From Candidatus Peribacteraceae bacterium (GTDB taxonomy: Bacteria; Patescibacteriota; Gracilibacteria; Peribacterales; Peribacteraceae), in contig JAGOUB010000016.1 in the NCBI GenBank assembly GCA_018061525.1, positions 1 through 12,759 on the forward strand: 12,759 nucleotides of DNA, written 5' to 3'. This document shows positions 7,020-12,572 of this stretch, one piece after another. Within the stretch, counting starts at the first letter, position 1, and each line of letters starts with the position of its first letter. The position numbers and the translations under genes are program-made. Below the pieces are notes generated by a model that did not search any database, was not told the origin of the DNA, and saw only the letters and a list, made by a program, of their open reading frames with translations.

Positions 7020-9317
7020 GTGTTCCGCACCCATCGCCTGCTCGTATTGACCGCGACAATCCTCGCGCTGCTCTCCTCATACGGGACAGCCTCCGCCGCC
7101 AATAAGGCCTACATCACTAACTACAACACCGACCAGGTGTACGTCCTCGACCCACTGAGTCGGCAGCTGAGAACCCCCATCGATACCGGGCACGACGGCC
7201 CCTGGGGCATCGTCATCAGTGGCACTGGAGCCTACGTGACGAATACGAGCGGCGACACCGTGACTGTCATCGACAGTACGGATAACCAGGTGATCACCAC
7301 GATCACGGTTGGATCTAACCCCTACGATATCGCCACCAGCGGTACTGGTGTGTACGTCGTCAACGGCTTCAGTAATAACGTCAGCGTGATCGATACGACG
7401 ACCCTCACGGTCGACAAGACCATCTCCGTTGGCCTGGGGCCGATTGGCATCGGCATCTCCGGCACTGGCGCGTACGTCACCAATGCCACCGCCGGTACCG
7501 TCTCGCTCATCGACATCACCAATAACGTCGTAGAGAGGACGATCACCGTCGGCAGCGGCGCGTACGATGTGGCCTTTAGCGGTACCGGCGCCTTCGTCAC
7601 CAACCTCAATGCCGACAACGTCTCGGTGATCGACACAACCAACGGCGCAGTGGAGCGCACGATCTCGGTGGGCGACGGCCCCGTCGGCATCGCTATCACC
7701 GGCACCGGCGCCTATGTGGCCAACCGCGAAGCTGACACCGTCAGCGTGATCGATACCACGAACTTCGTGGTGGAGCGCACCATCGCCGTCGGCGACAATC
7801 CTGAGGGCATCACTATGAACGGCACCGGCGCCTACGTGACTAACCGTGTGACGGACACCATCAGCCTGATCGATACGACGAACTTCGCAGTGGAATACAG
7901 CATCACGGGCTTCGACCAGCCGATCGCGTCGGCCTTCTTTACCGACGACGTCACCGGCGATCCCACGTTCAGCATCCCCTCCACTGCCACCGGCTGCTCA
8001 CCCACGCTCCATGTGACATACTCGCTGCCGGAAGCGGCCATGATCAGCACGATCCACCTGCAGTTCTACCACGTCCCCTCGCACTCTGGCGCCACCCTGA
8101 CGCTCGCCGATAGCGCCTCGGGCGACTTCATCGTCACGCTCCACGACGTCACCGCCTCGGCCGACATCCTTAGCGTCAGCCCGAACCACTGGAGCGCCAG
8201 CGACGGGGCATATATCGTCTACTTCACCTACCAAGACGCCTACGGCAACGACGCCGCCTCGGTGGACCTGCCGCTCACGATCACCACATCGTGCTCATCG
8301 TCGAGCTCGTCCTCGTCGTCTAGTGGTGGAGGAGGGGGCGGAGGCGGAGGCACGCGCACCTACGGCAGCAGCTCGTCGGTGAACATCGAGACGCGCAGCT
8401 TTACCGGGGGAGCCTCCAGCTCTTCATCGTCGTCTTCCAGTTCGGGCGCCTCACACGGCGCCGCGCCCGCTGAAAATGCGCTCTGTCAAAGCTGGGATGT
8501 GTCGGCCTCCTTCACGGACGTTGCCGCGAACGGCTGGTACGAGTGCTACGTAGGCTCGGTTGTGGGCCTCAAAATCTTCGAGGGCTACAAGCTGCCGGAC
8601 GGCACGCCGAAGAATCTTTTCGGTCCAGGCGACAACATCACGCTCGGGCAACTGGCCAAGGTCGCTACGATCCTGCGAAACAAGGAGGACCTCGATCCCA
8701 AGCCGACAGGCGATGAGTGGTACCTGCCCTACATCGGCGCAGTGCAGGCCTTCGACGCCTCGGTCTTCCCTCCCGGCATTGACCCCCTGCGGCCCGCCAC
8801 GCGCGCCGAGGTGATCCAGACAATCCTCGAGGCGTTGGGCATCCAGATCAACGACGAGCGCGCGCCGTACGACGACGTACCACGGGGCCACCCCTTTGAA
8901 GCCGCCATCTCCACGGCCACGACGCTCGGTTTCGTGTCGGGCGACGACGGCAGTGACAAATTCCGCCCCAATGAACCCATTAACCGCGCCGAAGTAGCGA
9001 AGATGCTGGCGCTCGCCCTCAAGCACGTCGGCATCGTCTACGAGGACGACGCCCTGCCGGTCTCCGGCTCCTCTTCTTCATCGAGTAGCTCGTCGGTGGC
9101 CATGGTCCAGACCTGCACGAACAAGACACCGCGCGCGTTCCCCGTGCGCGCGCAGCCGACCGATAGCACGGCGATTGTCTGGCACATCCTGGCCCAGCAG
9201 AGCGCCCGCTGCGAAGAGGCGAACGCCGGCTGGTGGAAGCTCTTCGGTCCTAACGGTGAAGAAGGGTATGTCCAAAAGGCAATGTTCGTCATGAGTAGCG
9301 CTCCGTCCAATCAGTAA
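7020..9317 (+). CDS. Secreted seven-bladed YVTN beta-propeller protein with Ig-like, SLH and SH3-like domains
   Basis: This 765-residue secreted protein starts at GTG, chosen because it gives a clean signal peptide (MFRTHRLLVLTATILALLSS, probable cut after TASA). Residues 30-300 contain seven YVTN-type blades, each with AYVTN..D.VSVID. Six of them start at 71, 111, 151, 191, 231 and 271, exactly 40 residues apart; the first is at 30. A beta-rich Ig-like region (~310-423) follows. Next come Ser/Gly linkers (424-478), then three SLH repeats (~497-553, 564-608, 614-668) with core motifs FGPGDNITLGQLAKVA, LRPATRAEVIQTIL and FRPNEPINRAEVAKML. Last are a second Ser linker (683-692) and an SH3-like domain (~697-757) with C699/C731. 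SLH domains normally anchor proteins to secondary cell-wall polymers; propellers bind partners. It is probably a surface adhesin or scaffold. A strong terminator follows. No Shine-Dalgarno sequence is visible. Confidence 0.9.
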   Translation: MFRTHRLLVLTATILALLSSYGTASAANKAYITNYNTDQVYVLDPLSRQLRTPIDTGHDGPWGIVISGTGAYVTNTSGDTVTVIDSTDNQVITTITVGSNPYDIATSGTGVYVVNGFSNNVSVIDTTTLTVDKTISVGLGPIGIGISGTGAYVTNATAGTVSLIDITNNVVERTITVGSGAYDVAFSGTGAFVTNLNADNVSVIDTTNGAVERTISVGDGPVGIAITGTGAYVANREADTVSVIDTTNFVVERTIAVGDNPEGITMNGTGAYVTNRVTDTISLIDTTNFAVEYSITGFDQPIASAFFTDDVTGDPTFSIPSTATGCSPTLHVTYSLPEAAMISTIHLQFYHVPSHSGATLTLADSASGDFIVTLHDVTASADILSVSPNHWSASDGAYIVYFTYQDAYGNDAASVDLPLTITTSCSSSSSSSSSSGGGGGGGGGTRTYGSSSSVNIETRSFTGGASSSSSSSSSSGASHGAAPAENALCQSWDVSASFTDVAANGWYECYVGSVVGLKIFEGYKLPDGTPKNLFGPGDNITLGQLAKVATILRNKEDLDPKPTGDEWYLPYIGAVQAFDASVFPPGIDPLRPATRAEVIQTILEALGIQINDERAPYDDVPRGHPFEAAISTATTLGFVSGDDGSDKFRPNEPINRAEVAKMLALALKHVGIVYEDDALPVSGSSSSSSSSSVAMVQTCTNKTPRAFPVRAQPTDSTAIVWHILAQQSARCEEANAGWWKLFGPNGEEGYVQKAMFVMSSAPSNQ
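7230..7949 (+). repeat. Six in-register 120-bp coding repeats (propeller blades 2-7)
   Basis: Six consecutive 120-bp units encode propeller blades without any insertion or deletion. Each starts at the AYVTN/VYVVN/AFVTN motif and contains SVID or TVID about 11 residues later, then a GxGP/GxNP turn before the next SGTGAY. The repeats differ at many third positions, so they are not recent slippage copies. Blade 1 (7107-7229) is one residue longer. Confidence 0.85.
8291..8455 (+). repeat. Low-complexity Ser/Gly linker coding region
   Basis: The DNA codes for two poly-Ser runs and a run of nine glycines (GGAGGAGGGGGCGGAGGC and neighbours), separated by TRTYGSSSSVNIETRSFTGG. Serine codons are mixed (TCG, TCA, TCT, AGC, AGT), so the runs are kept at the protein level and are not a simple DNA microsatellite. 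A third, shorter Ser run lies at about 9066-9095. These are flexible linkers between the beta domains, the SLH domains and the SH3-like domain. Confidence 0.8.
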
Positions 9318-9337
9318 GACGCCCGAGAGCTAGGATC

Positions 9338-9362
9338 AAGACCCGCACCGGCGGGTCTTTTC
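9338..9362 (+). terminator. Intrinsic terminator after the propeller gene
   Basis: AAGACCCGC (9338-9346) and GCGGGTCTT (9351-9359) form a perfect 9-bp stem with an ACCG loop, followed by T's (CTTTTC). It lies 20 bp after the stop codon at 9317 and reads in the plus direction. It also separates the propeller gene from the convergent gene ending at 9369. Confidence 0.9.
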
Positions 9363-9368
9363 ATGTCA

Positions 9369-9857
9369 TCAGAACGTCGCACTTGCCCCCATGCTGTCGA
9401 CCTCCTGCAACATCAGTAGGTACATGCCAAACAGCGTCAGGATCAGCTCGGCCCCCTGCGGCGCGGTCAAAGTGACAATCTCCATCTTCCCCCACCAGCG
9501 TCGGCGGCATTCGATGATCTCCTTTCCATCGGTAAACCATCCGCTGCGGAGCCCCCACCAGTCCTTCTGCTTCCAGAGGTATTCTTTGCCGTCGATCAAC
9601 ACGCGCACATCGCGGTTCCACCAGGAGAGGTTCGTCGCGGTAGCAATGTCTTTGCCTTGTTCGTCTTGAATGAAAATCTTCCGACCGGTCCAACCCTCGT
9701 ACCCGAAGCGGACCGTGCGGCCCGGCAGCCGCGCTTCGGCCAACGCGTAGCTGAGTCGCTTGAGCATGACCAATTCAGCCACAAGATTGCCGGTTTCGCC
9801 GCGCAGCTCCTGCGTGGCGGAGAACCAGGACGGGCTGTTAACGACGTAGGCAGGCAT
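9369..9857 (-). CDS. WW-doublet protein, possibly tubby/LURP-one-like fold
   Basis: This 162-residue protein has three Trp doublets at 79-80, 100-101 and 121-122, exactly 21 residues apart, in SWWNRDVRVLIDGKEYLWK, DWWGLRSGWFTDGKEII and RWWGKMEIVTL. Short alternating beta strands with turns such as DEQGKD, IDGKEY and TDGKEI, ending in a hydrophobic helix (AELILTLFGMYLLML, 136-150), recall the LURP-one-related/tubby-like barrel with its buried C-terminal helix. This is a fold guess from pattern only. If the helix is instead a membrane anchor, the protein would be tail-anchored. There is no signal peptide. The ATG at 9857 is preceded by TATACT only 7 nt upstream, so the mRNA may be leaderless; GGAGG also sits 1 nt before the ATG, too close for normal use. 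It converges on the propeller gene. Confidence 0.75.
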   Translation of the reverse strand: MPAYVVNSPSWFSATQELRGETGNLVAELVMLKRLSYALAEARLPGRTVRFGYEGWTGRKIFIQDEQGKDIATATNLSWWNRDVRVLIDGKEYLWKQKDWWGLRSGWFTDGKEIIECRRRWWGKMEIVTLTAPQGAELILTLFGMYLLMLQEVDSMGASATF

Positions 9858-9864
9858 GCCTCCG

Positions 9865-9870
9865 AGTATA
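9865..9870 (-). promoter_or_regulatory. -10 element giving a probable leaderless transcript
   Basis: TATACT on the minus strand (5/6 match to TATAAT) ends 7 nt before the ATG of the WW-doublet gene, so transcription would begin at or next to the start codon. No good -35 is seen 16-18 bp upstream. Confidence 0.45.
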
Positions 9871-9903
9871 CGCCGGCGCGACGGTGGCTAGAGTATGTGC
9901 ACG

Positions 9904-9932
9904 CAAAAAAGAGCCCTGCTTACGCAGGGCTC
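9904..9932 (-). terminator. Intrinsic terminator after the DHH-family gene
   Basis: GAGCCCTGC (9911-9919) and GCAGGGCTC (9924-9932) form a perfect 9-bp stem with a 4-nt loop. On the minus strand it is followed by TTTTTT (9905-9910). It lies about 25 bp past the stop of the DHH gene at 9957 and upstream of the WW-doublet gene, so the two are separate transcription units. Confidence 0.9.
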
Positions 9933-9956
9933 ACTTTCATGACAATTGGCTGTCGA

Positions 9957-10898
9957 TCACTTGATCACGCTCGCCAGGACCTTGGCGATCTCGTGGGCGT
10001 GCTCGGCGCTAATGTTCGCGCCGCGGGGACCGCCGCCGGCATCCTTGTGCCCGCCGCAGCCTTTCAACTGCGGGTTCGACTTGAGGATGCCGCCAAGGCC
10101 GTCGGGGCCGAAGAGGCGGCAAGCTGTGGGGACGTCGCGGACGCTGATGAGCAGGTTGTCCGTCATCTGCCCGGGGTTCACCCAGCAGACCACGGGACGG
10201 ATCTCCCACCATACGTCCATGCCCCACTCGGGCGAGACCGCCAGTACGACATCATCGGAGACAATCGTGTGGCCGGCCTCGTCCACGACGCGCAGACGCT
10301 CCGCGTCCTGGATACGGGTCGCTTCGATGAGGGCTTCGGGCGGACGAGCGCCCAGGATCATGCGGTGGTGGTCGACCCCCGCGTAGAAACTGGTCGCGTC
10401 ATTCGCCCCGCTCATCAGACGGCCCCAGAACAACAGGAGCAGGCCCTCGCGCGTCTCGGACAGGCGCACACCGTACGGCCGGGTGTCGATGCGATCGACC
10501 ATCTCGACGTAGGCGGAGCAGTCCTTGGTCATCGACGGGGCGAGCCAGGGCATCTTGCTGAACTCCTCCGCGCGGGAGGGGTGCGGCAGGAGGCCAGCCA
10601 GGTTAGCGACGCAGAGGGTGGCGTCGGCGTCACCCTTGCCGGTGACGACGAAGCGCGGATCGAGGCGTCGGCTCCCGAAGAACTCGGGCAGGTAGGAGCG
10701 CTTGCCGACGCTCCCGAGATGGGCGTACTGGTTATGGTGGTCCCAGATCTGCGCATCGGGCGTGTCGGGGAGCACGACGGTCTCGCCGCCGATGCTCAGT
10801 TCGACGCCGCAGTAGCCGGCGTTCAGGAGGGCCAGGGCTTCGGCTTTGTCGGACGTGTGGACGATTTCGAGTTGCTTGTGCACCGTCTCGTACCTCAA
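9957..10898 (-). CDS. DHH/DHHA1-type phosphoesterase-like protein, TTG start
   Basis: From TTG at 10896-10898 the protein has 313 residues. I chose this start because AGGAGG lies 9 nt upstream (10908-10913). The frame stays open to 10997, but the extra 33 residues (MSPLAVTNACTRSWRSAH...) look non-coding. Visible motifs are QIWDHHNQY (DHH at 53-55), GKGDADATLCVANLAGLL (~87-104), VDRID (134-138), and the C-terminal CGGHKDAGGGPRG (281-293), which matches the GGGH/AGG substrate loop of DHHA1 domains. Members use two Mn2+ ions to cleave phosphodiesters in nano-RNA, cyclic dinucleotides or pyrophosphate. The usual N-terminal HxxPDxD motif is not obvious here (LPDTPDAQIW stands before DHH), so the active site is atypical and activity is uncertain. 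It is cytoplasmic, with its own promoter (11029-11057) and terminator (9904-9932). Confidence 0.8.
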   Translation of the reverse strand: MRYETVHKQLEIVHTSDKAEALALLNAGYCGVELSIGGETVVLPDTPDAQIWDHHNQYAHLGSVGKRSYLPEFFGSRRLDPRFVVTGKGDADATLCVANLAGLLPHPSRAEEFSKMPWLAPSMTKDCSAYVEMVDRIDTRPYGVRLSETREGLLLLFWGRLMSGANDATSFYAGVDHHRMILGARPPEALIEATRIQDAERLRVVDEAGHTIVSDDVVLAVSPEWGMDVWWEIRPVVCWVNPGQMTDNLLISVRDVPTACRLFGPDGLGGILKSNPQLKGCGGHKDAGGGPRGANISAEHAHEIAKVLASVIK

Positions 10899-11004
10899 TG
10901 GGTCCGTCCTCCTCGTATCAAACGAGAGAGGGTGGGGACAGGAATGGGCGGAACGCCACGATCGCGTACAAGCGTTCGTGACAGCCAATGGAGACAAAGG
11001 GCGA

Positions 11005-11021
11005 TCCTGATCAATTCAGGA
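11005..11021 (-). promoter_or_regulatory. Inverted repeat in the leader of the DHH gene
   Basis: TCCTGA-TCAAT-TCAGGA is a 6-bp perfect inverted repeat starting within a few bases of the predicted minus-strand transcription start. Its position fits an operator or a 5' hairpin in the ~124-nt leader. No T-tract follows. Confidence 0.35.
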
Positions 11022-11028
11022 TAAAGTT

Positions 11029-11057
11029 ACTGTAAAATATTATTATAGTTATGTCAA
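11029..11057 (-). promoter_or_regulatory. Sigma70-type promoter for the DHH gene
   Basis: On the minus strand a perfect -35 TTGACA (11052-11057) is separated by exactly 17 bp of very AT-rich sequence from -10 TACAGT (11029-11034). It directs transcription towards the TTG start at 10898. Confidence 0.6.
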
Positions 11058-11097
11058 ATATTCACATCTGGCGAACACAGCGACAGAAAGGGGCCTA

Positions 11098-11184
11098 ATG
11101 GCGCATGAAATAGCTCCGGTCCGGGAAAACACCTCGCTGCGTGGATATATTGATAATCAATACATTTTTATTGTAATTCGATAA
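11098..11184 (+). CDS. Possible 28-residue leader peptide
   Basis: ATG at 11098 is preceded by AAGGGG 4 nt upstream and opens a 28-codon frame ending at TAA 11184, with a hydrophobic end YIDNQYIFIVIR. Its good ribosome-binding site is notable because the DUF2975 gene downstream lacks one at normal distance. The ORF spans the palindrome at 11148-11162 and the -35 of the next gene. It could be a leader peptide or chance; no homologue is known to me. Confidence 0.25.
   Translation: MAHEIAPVRENTSLRGYIDNQYIFIVIR
11148..11162. promoter_or_regulatory. 15-bp palindrome, candidate operator for the DUF2975 gene
   Basis: TATTGATAATCAATA is a perfect palindrome around one central A. It lies 8 bp upstream of the predicted -35 (11171-11176) of the DUF2975 gene. 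The position suits an activator or repressor dimer site. Integration host factor or other AT-binding proteins are alternatives. Confidence 0.4.
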
Positions 11185-11198
11185 AACCTGGCTACCAT
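11171..11198 (+). promoter_or_regulatory. Probable promoter of the DUF2975 gene
   Basis: TTGTAA (11171-11176), a 16-bp spacer and TACCAT (11193-11198). Both hexamers match the sigma70 consensus at four of six positions. The predicted start lies near 11205, with GAAGGA at 11201-11206 next to it. Confidence 0.4.
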
Positions 11199-11221
11199 GC
11201 GAAGGATTTTTCCCTACCCCT

Positions 11222-11716
11222 ATGAAGACTGTCATTTCTCGTCCGTCGACTATCTTCCTGAAGGCGATGATCGTGCTCATCGGCCTCGGCGCGCTCGCCT
11301 TCCTGATCTGGGAACCCCAGGTTGAGGGTGTGAATGCGAACGCCACCAACTTCGAGATCTACTTCCAGGATCCGTTCCTGGCCTACGCGTATCTCGCTTC
11401 CATCCCGTTCTTCGTAGCGCTGTACCAAGGCTTCATCTTGCTGGGGCACATCGCTCGCGATCGCGTCTTCTCGCCCGAATCCGTGCGGGCCCTACGTATG
11501 ATCAAGCACTGCGCGTTGCTACTCATCGCGTTCGTCGCGGGCGGCGAGATCTGGATCGTCATCGCCAACGGCGGCCAGGACGACATTGCCGGCGGCGTGG
11601 CCATGGGAATCTTCGTGGCCGTCGCTTCCGCCGCCATCGCCACGGCCGCGGCCGTATTTGAGCGGCTACTGCGAAATGCCGTCGAGCTGAAGTCCGAGAA
11701 CGAGCTCACGGTCTGA
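11222..11716 (+). CDS. DUF2975-like four-helix membrane protein
   Basis: This 164-residue membrane protein has segments at about 13-30, 52-75, 94-116 and 124-147. Between helices 2 and 3 is RDRVFSPESVRALRMIKHCA, and the protein ends FERLLRNAVELKSENELTV. The FS-x-E-x-x-x-x-LR-x-I stretch and the terminal A-x-ELKxENELTV are hallmarks of the DUF2975 family as I recall it. Family members are often encoded next to a small XRE-type repressor; none is present here. The palindrome and promoter upstream suggest regulated expression. AAGGA (11202-11206) is about 15 nt before the ATG, longer than optimal. The molecular function is unknown. The end of the gene faces the opposite-strand glycine-zipper gene only 9 bp away, and the next plus-strand terminator (11915-11951) lies beyond that gene. 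Confidence 0.8.
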   Translation: MKTVISRPSTIFLKAMIVLIGLGALAFLIWEPQVEGVNANATNFEIYFQDPFLAYAYLASIPFFVALYQGFILLGHIARDRVFSPESVRALRMIKHCALLLIAFVAGGEIWIVIANGGQDDIAGGVAMGIFVAVASAAIATAAAVFERLLRNAVELKSENELTV

Positions 11717-11725
11717 ACCTCGGCA

Positions 11726-11899
11726 TCACTTTTTCTTCGCCCGAGCCGCCGCCTCGAAAGCGCAGCCGAACGCCACACCGATGGCGACGCCCAGGCCGAT
11801 GTTGCCGAAGGCCGCGCCCAACGCGACACCCATTGAGATGCCCATCGCGATGCCGAAGCCGGCAGGCGGAGCGGACTTCTCGGGTGGCTTTTGGTCCAT
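11726..11899 (-). CDS. 57-residue glycine-zipper membrane protein
   Basis: The ATG at 11899 is preceded by AGGA with 7-nt spacing. The protein starts MDQKPPEKSAPPA, then has two hydrophobic stretches (14-32 and 34-49) whose glycines fall at 16, 20, 24, 28, 32 and at 37, 41, 45, an unbroken GxxxG register. It ends FEAAARAKKK. Glycine zippers drive tight packing of transmembrane helices and occur in small oligomeric membrane proteins, some toxins and some anchoring proteins; which applies cannot be told. The two helices would form a hairpin with both charged ends in the cytoplasm. It lies 60 bp downstream of tRNA-Glu on the same strand and could be cotranscribed. It converges on the DUF2975 gene with 9 bp between stops. 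Its codon use resembles its neighbours, which favours a real gene. Confidence 0.75.
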   Translation of the reverse strand: MDQKPPEKSAPPAGFGIAMGISMGVALGAAFGNIGLGVAIGVAFGCAFEAAARAKKK

Positions 11900-11914
11900 G
11901 GTCGCATCCTAAAT

Positions 11915-11951
11915 CCTCCCTCTGATTTCACAATCAGAGTGGAGGGTTTTT
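11915..11951 (+). terminator. Plus-strand intrinsic terminator between the glycine-zipper gene and tRNA-Glu
   Basis: CCTCC+CTCTGATT (11915-11927) pairs with AATCAGAG-t-GGAGG (11932-11945). This is a 13-bp stem with one bulged T and a TCAC loop, followed by GTTTTT. Polarity suits transcripts running rightward from the DUF2975 gene, which would cross the glycine-zipper gene in antisense. On the minus strand no T-run follows, so read-through from the tRNA is possible. Confidence 0.75.
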
Positions 11952-11959
11952 GCGCTTGA

Positions 11960-12034
11960 TGGCAGCCCCACGGGGAATCGAACCCCGATTTCCTGGATGA
12001 GAACCAAGTGTCCTAACCGTTAGACGATAGGGCC
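11960..12034 (-). tRNA. tRNA-Glu (anticodon CUC), CCA encoded
   Basis: The 75-nt minus-strand sequence folds as a full cloverleaf. Acceptor GGCCCTA pairs with TGGGGCT, the D-arm is GTCTAACGGTTAGGAC, the anticodon arm is CTTGG-TTCTCAT-CCAGG with CTC at plus-strand 11999-12001, and the T-arm is CGGGG-TTCGATT-CCCCG. Discriminator G and encoded CCA follow. The first acceptor pair is G1-U72, where bacterial tRNA-Glu such as that of E. coli has G1-C72; the rest fits. It reads Glu GAG codons. It has its own promoter at 12058-12085. Confidence 0.95.
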
Positions 12035-12057
12035 TGCAAAAGAATGAGCGCCCGCGG

Positions 12058-12085
12058 AGTATACCAAGACGGGCATTCCCGCCAA
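12058..12085 (-). promoter_or_regulatory. Promoter of tRNA-Glu
   Basis: On the minus strand TTGGCG (12080-12085), a 16-bp spacer and TATACT (12058-12063) precede the tRNA 5' end by about 24 bp. It lies in the 66-bp gap between rlmH and the tRNA. Confidence 0.6.
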
Positions 12086-12100
12086 GGCCTTTAGGGTCAA

Positions 12101-12553
12101 TTAATGGTGGTATCCGCTGCCTTTCGCGATTTCCGCGGCGCGGTAGAGCTGCTCCAGAAGGAGCACGCGGCAGAGCTCGTGCGGCAGTGTCAGGTCCGAG
12201 AGCCGCACCGTGCGACGAGCGGCCGCACGTAGTTCGTCACTCAGTCCGTAGGCGCCGCCGAGCGCGAGCACGATTGTCTCACCGCGATCGGCGGCCGCTG
12301 TGAGCAGCGTTGAGAGACGTTTGGAATCCACCGCCTCGCCGCGCTCGTCGAGGGCCCAGAGTTCGCCGCGCAGCTTGGCGGCTGTCGCCTGAAGGCGCGC
12401 CGATTCATCCCGGCGCTGGCGGTCGGGATCTTTTTCACGACTGGCCGGGAGCTCCTTCAATTCGAAGCCGCGCAAGCGGCGTTCGTAGTCGGCGCAGGCC
12501 TCCTTGGCCCACCCCGCTTTCAACGAGCCGATGGCGAGCACGACGACGGGCAC
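12101..12553 (-). CDS. rlmH: 23S rRNA (pseudouridine1915-N3)-methyltransferase RlmH
   Basis: This 150-residue SPOUT-class methyltransferase is slightly shorter than the usual ~155-160. The start VPVVVLAIGSLKAGW matches the family's MKIxIIAVGKLK opening. LWALDERGEAVDSKRLS (66-82) is the conserved LDERG region, LALGGAYGL (96-104) contains the GGxYG SAM-binding loop, LTLPHELCRVLLLEQLYRA (121-139) is the trefoil-knot helix, and the terminal GSGYHH carries the YHH ending. It methylates N3 of pseudouridine 1915 in helix 69 of 23S rRNA, on assembled 70S ribosomes, as a homodimer. The start is GTG at 12553; no Shine-Dalgarno sequence is seen and no ATG is available in frame. It follows the upstream gene after 19 bp, so the two are probably one transcript. 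Confidence 0.95.
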   Translation of the reverse strand: MPVVVLAIGSLKAGWAKEACADYERRLRGFELKELPASREKDPDRQRRDESARLQATAAKLRGELWALDERGEAVDSKRLSTLLTAAADRGETIVLALGGAYGLSDELRAAARRTVRLSDLTLPHELCRVLLLEQLYRAAEIAKGSGYHH

Positions 12554-12572
12554 GGAGCGATGATAGCCGCGC

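Larger units (their letters stand above)
10899..11221. other. AT-rich intergenic regulatory island
   Basis: These 323 bp between divergent genes have no long gene. The stretch 11021-11070 and the stretch 11140-11190 are strikingly AT-rich against GC-rich surroundings. It holds a leftward promoter for the DHH gene, a leader inverted repeat, a 28-codon ORF, a 15-bp palindrome and a rightward promoter for the DUF2975 gene, each listed separately. Confidence 0.6.

Noticed and set aside
7230..7949. 120-bp periodic array considered as a CRISPR or satellite
   Set aside because: The units are coding, diverged and continuous with no unique spacers; they are propeller blades.
9657..11024. 455-codon plus-strand frame across the WW-doublet and DHH genes
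   Set aside because: It crosses two real minus-strand genes, a terminator hairpin and a promoter, so it cannot be a natural gene.
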